A program made the translations under genes and the position numbers. From JASFYU01 sp045046905 (GTDB taxonomy: Bacteria; Bacteroidota; Bacteroidia; Flavobacteriales; Flavobacteriaceae): DNA of 7,587 nt. A model generated the notes under the pieces. The model saw only the letters and a list, made by a program, of their open reading frames with translations, had not been told where the DNA came from and ran no database searches. The stretch is taken from contig JASFYU010000202.1 in the NCBI GenBank assembly GCA_045046905.1, positions 1 through 7,587 on the forward strand, in the 5' to 3' direction. Below, one piece after another: positions 1 through 5,772 of this stretch (its first letter is position 1; each line of letters opens with the position of its first letter).

Positions 1-68
1 TAAGATTGCCTTTTATCTGTATTTCCTTCGGATTTGATGATTTTTTTCCACTTCTTGCTAAATTTCAT
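1..68 (-). CDS. Unidentified reading frame, N-terminal part only
   Basis: An ATG at 68-66 overlaps by one base the TGA that ends the AraC-like fragment, and the frame stays open to the window edge for 22 codons. The visible residues are strongly basic (MKFSKKWKKIIKSEGNTDKR and on). I do not recognise it. The overlap could mean translational coupling, but the preceding frame looks like a decayed gene, so this may equally be chance open sequence. Too little is visible to assign a function or to be sure that it is a gene. Confidence 0.2.
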   Translation of the reverse strand, partial: MKFSKKWKKIIKSEGNTDKRQS

Positions 69-370
69 CAAATTAACCCGTTAGTCTTTCTAAAATTCAA
101 CTTCGAATTGAATAAAAAAGCATCTAAACTGTAAACAAATCTTAGGTCGAACTCAGGTTTTAAAGTTCTTGGCTCACATATTAAATAGGCTATAATCTTG
201 ACTTTCTTTATGGTCATGACAATTTTGAAAAAGCTATCAGGTACTATAGTGGTTTTTTCTACTGAATTGGTATTGTTATGGTGCATCCAAAAGGAGTCAA
301 CGAAATTTATTAATTCGGTTGTAGGTATTATTTCTTTGTATGTACTTTCTTCTTTCATTAAAGTGTTCAT
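68..370 (-). pseudogene. Truncated AraC-family regulator, N-terminal sensor part only
   Basis: The reading frame gives 100 residues. Residues about 17-54 carry the pattern of the N-terminal (DUF6597-type) domain of AraC regulators: a stretch reading LINFVDSFWMHHN followed after about 10 residues by IVPDSFFKIVMTI, with the typical Phe-Val-x-Ser-Phe-Trp and Pro-Asp. After about residue 61 (KIIAYL) the family resemblance stops, and none of the three frames shows a convincing continuation or the C-terminal AraC helix-turn-helix domain. Full-length relatives are usually around 250-280 residues. I infer a decayed gene whose 3' part was deleted or replaced; without the DNA-binding domain it cannot act as a normal activator. 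Two Met codons (370 and 358) could be the start, and no clear promoter is seen. An alternative is a stand-alone sensor domain, which I think is less likely. Confidence 0.55.
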
Positions 371-469
371 TGCATTTGTAGCGGTTTATTCCACATTGTA
401 GGTTTAATGCCTTTCGAGAGCAATCGGAACCACATCAGAATGTTAAACTTTATTTCCTTTTTAATGTGG

Positions 470-493
470 GCCTGCCTGAAGGTAAAGGCAGGC
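470..493. repeat. G+C-rich palindrome, REP-like, in the 371-508 intergenic stretch
   Basis: GCCTGCCT (470-477) pairs perfectly with AGGCAGGC (486-493) around an 8-nt loop. It starts 15 bp beyond the stop codon of the DUF2797 gene. Neither side has a T tract, so it is not a canonical intrinsic terminator, though it could protect the 3' end of the DUF2797 mRNA. Its base composition stands out from the A+T-rich surroundings. The rest of 371-508 shows no gene. Confidence 0.5.
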
Positions 494-508
494 TTGCCCT
501 CAGGTGGT

Positions 509-1303
509 TTATTGAATGTGTAGGCCAATATACAGGCCTTCATTACCTCTAATGTTAAAAACGGTACTATCATCAAAAATGAGGTATTGCCCTTTTATGC
601 CCTTTAACACCCCTGTGTAATTCAAGTTTTTTTTCAGATTAAGACTTTTTACTTTCTCAGGGTATTGCAATACCGGAAATTTAAGATGTGTTTCGTTATT
701 GTCTTCAATAAAATATTCTTGCGCCTCTTGAGGAATAAATGGTTTTAATTTATCTCGCCACTCTAATAAATTTTTATCCTCAACAGTATTGGTCAACATT
801 TTACGCCAATTGGTCTTGTCGCCGACATGGTCTTTCAACGCAACTTCAGTAATACCGGCCAAATAGCGATTGGGCACTTCTACAATTTCTATGGCCTCAT
901 GGGCACCTTGATCGATCCAGCGTGTAGGTACCTGGGTTTTTCGGGTCACACCGACTTTAATATTACTTGAGTTGGCCAGATATACAATATGTGGCTGTAA
1001 TTGCACCTTTTTTTCGTATTCGAGGTCTCTATCCGCTTTATCGAGATGGGCGGTACTCAATTCTGGGCGCATGATCCAATCGCCGGCAGAGGGGATCTCA
1101 AAGAAACAGCTTTTGCAAAAACCTTGGCGATATATGGGTAGGTCTTGGCCGCAATTTAGGCACTGGTATTTTAGAAAGGTCAGGCTTATTTCTTTGTCGA
1201 GAACCTGATTCATATTTAGAAAATCATTTTTAAAAACCAAATAATATTGAATGGGTGTACCTATTTCAGTTTGCATTTTTTGTAATACGCCTTCGTACTG
1301 CAT
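509..1303 (-). CDS. DUF2797 family protein, zinc-ribbon plus GIY-YIG-like core
   Basis: A 264-residue protein with the layout of the DUF2797 family, whose function is not known to me. It starts MQYEGVLQKM with a beta-rich N-terminal part. It then has two Cys pairs, C48-x2-C51 and C63-x2-C66, which most likely bind one zinc ion. Residues about 104-170 read HIVYLANSSNIKVGVTR, then RWIDQGA, then a Glu (E152) followed by a Trp-Arg pair at 165-166. This order resembles the GIY-YIG nuclease fold (Tyr, Lys-x-Gly-x-Thr-Arg, downstream Arg and Glu); that link is my reading of the pattern, not a computed hit. The C-terminal about 40 residues (YTGVLKGIKGQYLIF) look like a second beta unit echoing the N-terminus (YEGVLQKM). 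There is no signal peptide, so it is probably cytoplasmic. It is divergent from the GH3 gene. I see no good promoter match in the short gap upstream. Confidence 0.85.
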   Translation of the reverse strand: MQYEGVLQKMQTEIGTPIQYYLVFKNDFLNMNQVLDKEISLTFLKYQCLNCGQDLPIYRQGFCKSCFFEIPSAGDWIMRPELSTAHLDKADRDLEYEKKVQLQPHIVYLANSSNIKVGVTRKTQVPTRWIDQGAHEAIEIVEVPNRYLAGITEVALKDHVGDKTNWRKMLTNTVEDKNLLEWRDKLKPFIPQEAQEYFIEDNNETHLKFPVLQYPEKVKSLNLKKNLNYTGVLKGIKGQYLIFDDSTVFNIRGNEGLYIGLHIQ

Positions 1304-1329
1304 ATATTACTAAGTTAGATTAAAATCGA

Positions 1330-1361
1330 TTTGAAAATGATAACTATATACGTTATTTTTA
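1330..1361 (+). promoter_or_regulatory. Promoter-like pair for the GH3 gene
   Basis: TTTG at 1330-1333 and TATTTTTA at 1354-1361 are separated by 20 bp. This fits the Bacteroidota primary-sigma pattern TTTG-N19-21-TAnnTTTG except for the last base. Transcription would begin a few bases after 1361, at or just past the TTG codon at 1365, which favours ATG 1383 as the translation start. The call is based on pattern and spacing only. Confidence 0.45.
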
Positions 1362-1382
1362 GTATTGATAAAGATACCGAAA

Positions 1383-2897
1383 ATGCCCATACCCTTATTT
1401 AATTCTATTGCCTCGTGGTTGTTAAAAAAGCGATATCATCAGATTGAACTTTTTTTAAAATACCCAGAGGAAGTTCAGGAAGAGGTATTGTACCAACTGT
1501 TAGAAATTGCCGAGGATACTGAAATCGGTAAAAAATACGACTTCGAGTCGATCAATAACTATGAGGCCTATAGAGAAAGGCTGCCTATTGTTTCTTATGA
1601 AGAAATTGAGCCTGCCATTGAGCGTACAAGAAAAGGGGAGCAGAATATTTTTTGGCCTACCTCGATTAAATGGTTTGCCAAAAGTAGTGGTACTACGAAT
1701 GCTAAGAGCAAATATATTCCTGTCAGTACAGAGTCTTTAGAGGATTGTCATTTTAAATCGAGTAAAGACTTACTTTGTCTTTACCTTAACAATAATGAGA
1801 ACTCACAATTATTTACGGGTAAAAGTCTGCGCTTGGGTGGTAGCAAGGAGCTTTACGAGGACAAGGGCACGTTTTTCGGAGATCTATCCGCCATATTAAT
1901 TGATAACATGCCTTTTTGGGCAGAGATGAGTAGTACGCCAAGCAATAAAGTGTCCTTGATGAGTGAATGGGAAACTAAAATGGAGGCTATAATTGAAGAA
2001 AGTATCCAAGAAAATGTGACGAGCTTGGCTGGCGTGCCGTCTTGGATGTTGGTGCTTATGAACAATGTAATCGAAAAGACAGGAAAGAATCATCTTTTTG
2101 AAGTTTGGGAAAATCTTGAGGTTTATTTTCATGGCGGGGTTAGTTTTAGCCCATATAAAGATCAGTATATGAATTTGTTGCCAAGAAAAAGCTTTAAATA
2201 CTATGAGATTTATAATGCCTCTGAGGGGTTTTTTGCCATTCAAGATCGCAACGATGCCGATGACCTATTGTTGATGTTGGACTATGGAATTTTCTATGAG
2301 TTTATTCCGATGGACCAATATGGTCTGCCTGATCAAAAGGCGATTCCGCTTTGGAATGTACAAACCAATAAAAACTATGCAATCATCATTACAACCAATT
2401 CTGGTCTGTGGCGCTATAAAATAGGGGATACTGTACGCTTCACTTCATTGAGTCCTTATCGCATAAAAGTTACAGGCAGAACCAAACACCATATCAATGT
2501 ATTCGGAGAAGAATTGATTATAGAAAATGCCGAGGAGGCCTTAAAGAATATCTGCAAAAAGACAGGGGCCGAAATTAAGGATTATACCGCAGGTCCGATT
2601 TTTATGTCGGGAAAAGAAAAAGGTGCTCACGAATGGATTATAGAATTTAGAAAGGCGCCAGAAGATTTAAATTGTTTTATCGAGTTCTTGGATAATGCCT
2701 TAAAATCATTGAATTCTGATTATGAGGCAAAACGCTACAATAGTATTACATTAAAAATGCCCACGGTACATGTGGCTAGAGAGAACCTTTTTTACGATTG
2801 GCTTAAATCTAAAGACAAGTTGGGCGGGCAACATAAGATACCACGATTGTCAAATAAAAGGGACTATATCGACGAATTACTTCGAATGAACAAATAA
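1383..2897 (+). CDS. GH3-family acyl-acid amido synthetase-like protein
   Basis: A 504-residue member of the GH3 family, best known from plant enzymes that adenylate small carboxylic acids (jasmonate, auxin, benzoates) and join them to amino acids. The three nucleotide-binding motifs are visible: SSGTTNAKSKYIPVS (about 101-115), YNASEG (277-282) and LWRYKIGDTVRF (342-353). They are followed by GRTKHHINVFGEE (365-377) at the hinge to the C-terminal domain and GGQHKIPRL (481-489) near the end. All expected catalytic blocks are present, so the protein is probably an active ATP-dependent acyl-adenylating enzyme; its bacterial acid and amine substrates are unknown. An upstream in-frame TTG at 1365 would add six residues (MIKIPK). 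I prefer ATG 1383 because the promoter-like pair ends at 1361 and the protein then starts MPIPLFNSIASW. There is no signal peptide. The next gene follows on the same strand 71 bp downstream. Confidence 0.88.
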   Translation: MPIPLFNSIASWLLKKRYHQIELFLKYPEEVQEEVLYQLLEIAEDTEIGKKYDFESINNYEAYRERLPIVSYEEIEPAIERTRKGEQNIFWPTSIKWFAKSSGTTNAKSKYIPVSTESLEDCHFKSSKDLLCLYLNNNENSQLFTGKSLRLGGSKELYEDKGTFFGDLSAILIDNMPFWAEMSSTPSNKVSLMSEWETKMEAIIEESIQENVTSLAGVPSWMLVLMNNVIEKTGKNHLFEVWENLEVYFHGGVSFSPYKDQYMNLLPRKSFKYYEIYNASEGFFAIQDRNDADDLLLMLDYGIFYEFIPMDQYGLPDQKAIPLWNVQTNKNYAIIITTNSGLWRYKIGDTVRFTSLSPYRIKVTGRTKHHINVFGEELIIENAEEALKNICKKTGAEIKDYTAGPIFMSGKEKGAHEWIIEFRKAPEDLNCFIEFLDNALKSLNSDYEAKRYNSITLKMPTVHVARENLFYDWLKSKDKLGGQHKIPRLSNKRDYIDELLRMNK

Positions 2898-2935
2898 ATA
2901 TGGTATTCTATCGTTAAATGATCAAATTGATACTA

Positions 2936-2952
2936 TAGTTCCCCCAGAACTA
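2936..2952. promoter_or_regulatory. Short palindrome before the hydrolase-like gene, possible operator
   Basis: TAGTTC (2936-2941) and GAACTA (2947-2952) form a perfect 6-bp inverted repeat around CCCCA, 16 bp before the ATG. A weak promoter-like pair, TTG at 2927-2929 and TAATTTAA at 2951-2958 with a 21-bp spacer, would place the palindrome inside the promoter. No T tract follows, so it is not a clear terminator of the GH3 transcript. Confidence 0.25.
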
Positions 2953-2968
2953 ATTTAATAATAGGATT

Positions 2969-3526
2969 ATGGCAGAAAGACTTGTAATGGTTTCTGATAT
3001 GTGGGGTACTAAAAAAGGCCTCTGGATTACCTCTTACCTCGGTTATTTACAACAGTATTTTGATATCGTTTTTTATGATAGCCAACACTTGGCCAATATA
3101 GATTTGACCATAAATACCGAAGAAAATATTCATAAGGCGTTCGTAGACGGTGGAATTGATACTGCTGCTGCATGCCTATTAAAGAAAGAGAAGATGATAC
3201 CAAGTCATTATTTGGCCTTTAGTACTGGTGGAACTATAGCATGGAAAGCAGCCCTAATGGGCTTGCCGATGAAATCTTTGTATACTGTTTCTGCAACTAG
3301 GATTAGGTTAGAAAATAGCAGGCCTCAGATTCCTACAACATTGATTTATGGTTCGAATGATAAATTTATTCCTTCTGATAATTGGTTTGAGAGGCTAGGT
3401 GTGGAAAAGGAGTCCATTAAAAATTTCGGACATACGCTTTATACCGATGAAAAGATAATACAGAAAGTCTGCTTGAACTTATTGGAAAATGTAACCCATA
3501 CCCAAATTAGAAAAAAGGCCATTTGA
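2969..3526 (+). CDS. Small alpha/beta-hydrolase-fold protein
   Basis: A 185-residue cytoplasmic protein (no signal peptide) with a compact alpha/beta-hydrolase pattern. A first strand (RLVMVSDMWG, 4-13) occupies the place of the usual His-Gly oxyanion loop. A nucleophile elbow AFSTG (83-87, Ser85) is followed by GTIAWKAAL. A strand plus acid reads TLIYGSNDKF (acid candidate Asp131), and the catalytic His lies in NFGHTLY (His155). The elbow has Ala where the family's GxSxG normally has Gly, and the lid region is minimal, so activity is plausible but not certain. The length is well below the about 250-300 residues of typical family members. The gene follows GH3 on the same strand and ends 14 bp before the long palindrome shared with clpX, which should terminate it. 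Its substrate is unknown; hydrolysis of GH3-type conjugates is speculation from position alone. Confidence 0.7.
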   Translation: MAERLVMVSDMWGTKKGLWITSYLGYLQQYFDIVFYDSQHLANIDLTINTEENIHKAFVDGGIDTAAACLLKKEKMIPSHYLAFSTGGTIAWKAALMGLPMKSLYTVSATRIRLENSRPQIPTTLIYGSNDKFIPSDNWFERLGVEKESIKNFGHTLYTDEKIIQKVCLNLLENVTHTQIRKKAI

Positions 3527-3540
3527 GCAGTTGGCTAGAC

Positions 3541-3611
3541 CTCATGAAACTATTAAAAAGCTGAAAGTGGTCTTTAAGAGACCGCTTTCAGCTTTTTAAT
3601 AGTTTCATGAG
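3541..3611. terminator. Bidirectional terminator: 33-bp-stem hairpin overlapping the clpX 3' end
   Basis: Positions 3541-3567 pair perfectly with 3585-3611 (27 bp). A T/G wobble at 3568/3584 and five more pairs (3569-3573 with 3579-3583) follow, closing on a 5-nt loop (3574-3578). On either strand the core reads A5-GCTGAAAG...CTTTCAGC-T5, a textbook bidirectional intrinsic terminator, but the pairing continues 14 bp beyond the A/T tracts. The right arm is coding: it holds the last 12 sense codons of clpX, and the clpX TAA falls inside the loop. The hairpin serves the converging hydrolase-like gene and clpX. Confidence 0.85.
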
Positions 3612-4809
3612 AAAGTTTGCTCTCTGCATAAGGTTTGGTGACCTTAAATTCTTTTTCGCCAGTGCTGGGCATTTCAAACATGGCATCGGTGAATATTGCC
3701 TCGCAAAGCGAGCGCAGGCCTCGCGCACCAAGTTTGTACTCAATGGCATTTTCAACTATATATTCCAGAGCCTGTTCAGTAATGGTAAATGAAATGCCAT
3801 CCATCAAAAACAGTTTCTCATATTGCTTGATAATAGCATTTTTAGGTTCGGTAAGAATAGCTCTTAATGCTTTTTCGTCTAAAGGGTTCATATGGGTGAG
3901 AACGGGTAACCTACCAATAATTTCGGGTATCAATCCGAACTCTTTTAAATCTCTTGGGGTAATATATTGTAAAATATTGGAGCTGTCCAAGTTTTCTTCA
4001 GCCTTAGAAGCGCTATACCCCACTGCTTGAATATTCAGGCGTTTGGTGATGGCGCGTTCAATGCCGTCAAATGCTCCACCTGCAATAAAGAGAATATTTT
4101 CAGTATTGACCTCAATAAATTTTTGATCAGGATGTTTTCTGCCTCCTTTTGGAGGTACGTTTACTACGGTTCCTTCTAGTAATTTAAGAAGTCCTTGTTG
4201 AACGCCCTCACCAGATACATCTCGCGTAATCGAAGGATTATCACCTTTTCGAGCTATTTTGTCTATTTCATCTATAAAGACAATGCCACGTTCTGCTTTT
4301 TCTAGATTGTAATCTGCGGCTTGTAATAAACGGGTCAGAATACTTTCAACATCTTCCCCAACATAACCGGCTTCGGTCAAAACTGTTGCATCTACGATGG
4401 CCAAGGGAACATTGAGCATCTTCGATATGGTTTTCGCCATTAAGGTTTTGCCGGTTCCTGTCTGGCCCACCATGATGATATTGCTCTTTTGTATCTCGAT
4501 ATCATCATCTTTTGATACGGTTTGCAAAAGTCTTTTGTAATGGTTGTATACCGCAACCGACATTATTTTTTTTGTGCGTTCTTGACCGATAATATAAGTA
4601 TCTAGGAAATCTTTGATTTCCATAGGCTTTTTTAACACTAGTTCAGACGAAAGGTCATTGGTCTTAGTCTGTTTTGATTCTTCCGCTACTATACCATGTG
4701 CTTGTTCTATGCAACGGTCACATATATGGGCATCCAAACCAGCAATCAGAAGGTTGGTCTCGGGCTTTTTTCTTCCACAAAAAGAACATTCTAAATTTTC
4801 CTTTGCCAT
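3574..4809 (-). CDS. clpX: ATP-dependent Clp protease ATP-binding subunit ClpX
   Basis: A 411-residue AAA+ unfoldase that recognises tagged substrates, unfolds them with ATP and threads them into ClpP. The N-terminal zinc-binding domain has Cys8, Cys11, Cys30 and Cys33. The AAA+ module has Walker A GQTGTGKT (115-122), pore-1 loop GYVGED (148-153), Walker B VFIDE (177-181), the RKH pore loop (224-226), a GR arginine-finger candidate (Arg300) and sensor-2 GARGLR (361-366). The ClpP-docking loop that reads IGF in E. coli appears here as VGY (263-265), a conservative change. The length is normal. The start MAKENLECSFCG fits the family and has a purine-rich stretch (AAAAGAAG) upstream. It lies 109 bp after clpP on the same strand, with an A+T-rich inverted repeat between them. 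Its 3' end doubles as one arm of the terminator hairpin. Confidence 0.98.
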   Translation of the reverse strand: MAKENLECSFCGRKKPETNLLIAGLDAHICDRCIEQAHGIVAEESKQTKTNDLSSELVLKKPMEIKDFLDTYIIGQERTKKIMSVAVYNHYKRLLQTVSKDDDIEIQKSNIIMVGQTGTGKTLMAKTISKMLNVPLAIVDATVLTEAGYVGEDVESILTRLLQAADYNLEKAERGIVFIDEIDKIARKGDNPSITRDVSGEGVQQGLLKLLEGTVVNVPPKGGRKHPDQKFIEVNTENILFIAGGAFDGIERAITKRLNIQAVGYSASKAEENLDSSNILQYITPRDLKEFGLIPEIIGRLPVLTHMNPLDEKALRAILTEPKNAIIKQYEKLFLMDGISFTITEQALEYIVENAIEYKLGARGLRSLCEAIFTDAMFEMPSTGEKEFKVTKPYAESKLSHETIKKLKAVS

Positions 4810-4841
4810 AATAATCTGCTTCTTTTAAGAATACTAATGAA

Positions 4842-4880
4842 AAAATATAGATCTATAATTTATATATTGAGCTATATTTT
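4842..4880. repeat. A+T-rich inverted repeat in the clpP-clpX gap
   Basis: AAAATATAG (4842-4850) pairs with CTATATTTT (4872-4880) across a 21-bp spacer. On the minus strand the same region holds TATATTTT, close to a Bacteroidota -7 box, but I find no TTG at the right distance. It could be a clpX-specific regulatory site or chance in very A+T-rich DNA. Confidence 0.25.
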
Positions 4881-4918
4881 CGGTAAGTAGTTCGCATTCT
4901 TAGGTGTTTTGTTAAATC

Positions 4919-5599
4919 TTAGTCTTTGCTTCTGATTAAAATTTCGTCAATCATACCATATTTTTTGGCTTCTTCTGCCTTCATCCAATAATCTCGATCG
5001 CTATCGTCATGTACTTTTTTAAGTGGTTGCCCTGAATGCTTGGCGATTACTTCATACAATTCACCTTTGAGTTTCAATATTTCTCGAGCCGTAATTTCTA
5101 TGTCACTAGCCTGTCCTTGAGCTCCTCCCATGGGTTGATGGATCATTACCCTAGAATGTGTCAGGGCGCTGCGTTTTCCCTTTTCACCTGCACAAAGCAA
5201 TACTGCTGCCATCGAGGCGGCCATACCTGTGCATATAGTTGCTACATCTGGTTTTATGAACTGCATGGTGTCATAGATTCCCAAACCGGCATAGACACTT
5301 CCTCCTGGAGAGTTGATGTATATTTGAATATCTTTTATGGCATCTGTACTTTCTAGGAAAAGTAATTGCGCCTGAACAATGTTGGCTACTTGATCATTGA
5401 TGCCCGTTCCTAAAAAAATGATACGATCCATCATTAATCTAGAAAAGACGTCCATTGCGATTACATTCATTTGCCTCTCTTCTATAATATTGGGCGTCAT
5501 ATTTGTCGGGTACATGCTACTGATGATGTTGTCATAGTGCATGCTGCTAATGCCTTGATCCTTTATGGCATAATTCTTGAATTCTTTCTCGTAATTCAT
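4919..5599 (-). CDS. clpP: ATP-dependent Clp protease proteolytic subunit ClpP
   Basis: The serine peptidase of the ClpXP complex, forming a double-heptamer chamber that degrades proteins fed by ClpX. With the start at 5599 (MNYEKEFKNY) it has 226 residues. The catalytic triad aligns with E. coli ClpP: Ser129 in GMAASMAA, His154 in MIHQP and Asp203 in DSDRD. The strand motif INSPGGSVYAG (95-105) and the AREILKLKG handle-helix region (171-179) are also present. The residues before IIEERQM (about 1-37) are probably a short propeptide removed on maturation. The frame stays open to an ATG at 5656, which would give 245 residues, but those 19 extra codons are translated from a terminator hairpin and its T tract, so I reject that start. 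The gene lies between tig and clpX on the same strand, the common bacterial order. Confidence 0.97.
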   Translation of the reverse strand: MNYEKEFKNYAIKDQGISSMHYDNIISSMYPTNMTPNIIEERQMNVIAMDVFSRLMMDRIIFLGTGINDQVANIVQAQLLFLESTDAIKDIQIYINSPGGSVYAGLGIYDTMQFIKPDVATICTGMAASMAAVLLCAGEKGKRSALTHSRVMIHQPMGGAQGQASDIEITAREILKLKGELYEVIAKHSGQPLKKVHDDSDRDYWMKAEEAKKYGMIDEILIRSKD

Positions 5600-5623
5600 A
5601 GGTTTCAAATCAATTTTTTTAAC

Positions 5624-5657
5624 AAAAAAGATGCCGAAAAATACAATCTTCGGCATC
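5624..5657 (-). terminator. Intrinsic terminator or attenuator between tig and clpP
   Basis: Read on the minus strand, GATGCCGAA (5657-5649) and TTCGGCATC (5638-5630) form a perfect 9-bp stem around a 10-nt loop, followed at once by six T (5629-5624). It lies about 115 bp after the tig stop and only 24 bp before the clpP ATG. It should end much of the tig transcript or act as an attenuator of read-through into clpP. A promoter-like TATCTTTA (5666-5659) abuts it but has no well-spaced -33 TTG. Confidence 0.8.
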
Positions 5658-5688
5658 GTAAAGATACTTATTTTAACGAGACCTTTGA

Positions 5689-5718
5689 TTTCAAAATGTC
5701 AATTTTGCTATTTTGAAA
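5689..5718. repeat. A+T-rich inverted repeat in the tig-clpP gap
   Basis: TTTCAAAAT (5689-5697) and ATTTTGAAA (5710-5718) form a perfect 9-bp inverted repeat with a 12-bp spacer, between the tig stop and the terminator before clpP. With its roughly two-turn centre-to-centre distance it resembles an operator for a dimeric regulator, or it may be a weak RNA hairpin. No known consensus is recognised. Confidence 0.3.
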
Positions 5719-5772
5719 GTATTTGATTCGAACTGAGCCCTGATAAAGTAAGGGGTGTTTCTCGATAGGATT

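Noticed and set aside
198..401. 67-residue plus-strand reading frame
   Set aside because: It lies antisense to the AraC-like fragment, has no recognisable domain, and its hydrophobic look comes from reading A+T-rich coding sequence backwards.
367..576. 69-residue minus-strand frame between the AraC remnant and DUF2797
   Set aside because: It overlaps the end of the DUF2797 gene in another frame and reads through the palindrome; no family pattern.
1896..2243. 115-residue minus-strand frame inside the GH3 gene
   Set aside because: Antisense to a strongly supported enzyme and lacks any recognisable motif.
3635..4030. 131-residue plus-strand frame opposite clpX
   Set aside because: It is a shadow of the conserved clpX C-terminal half with no domain of its own.
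4842..4880. A+T-rich inverted repeat as a firm clpX promoter/operator
   Set aside because: TATATTTT resembles a -7 box but no TTG lies 19-21 bp upstream; kept only as a low-confidence repeat.
5600..5656. N-terminal extension of ClpP starting MPKIVFFG
   Set aside because: The codons come from a perfect hairpin and a T6 tract; the normal ClpP N-terminal region begins at the Met encoded at 5599.
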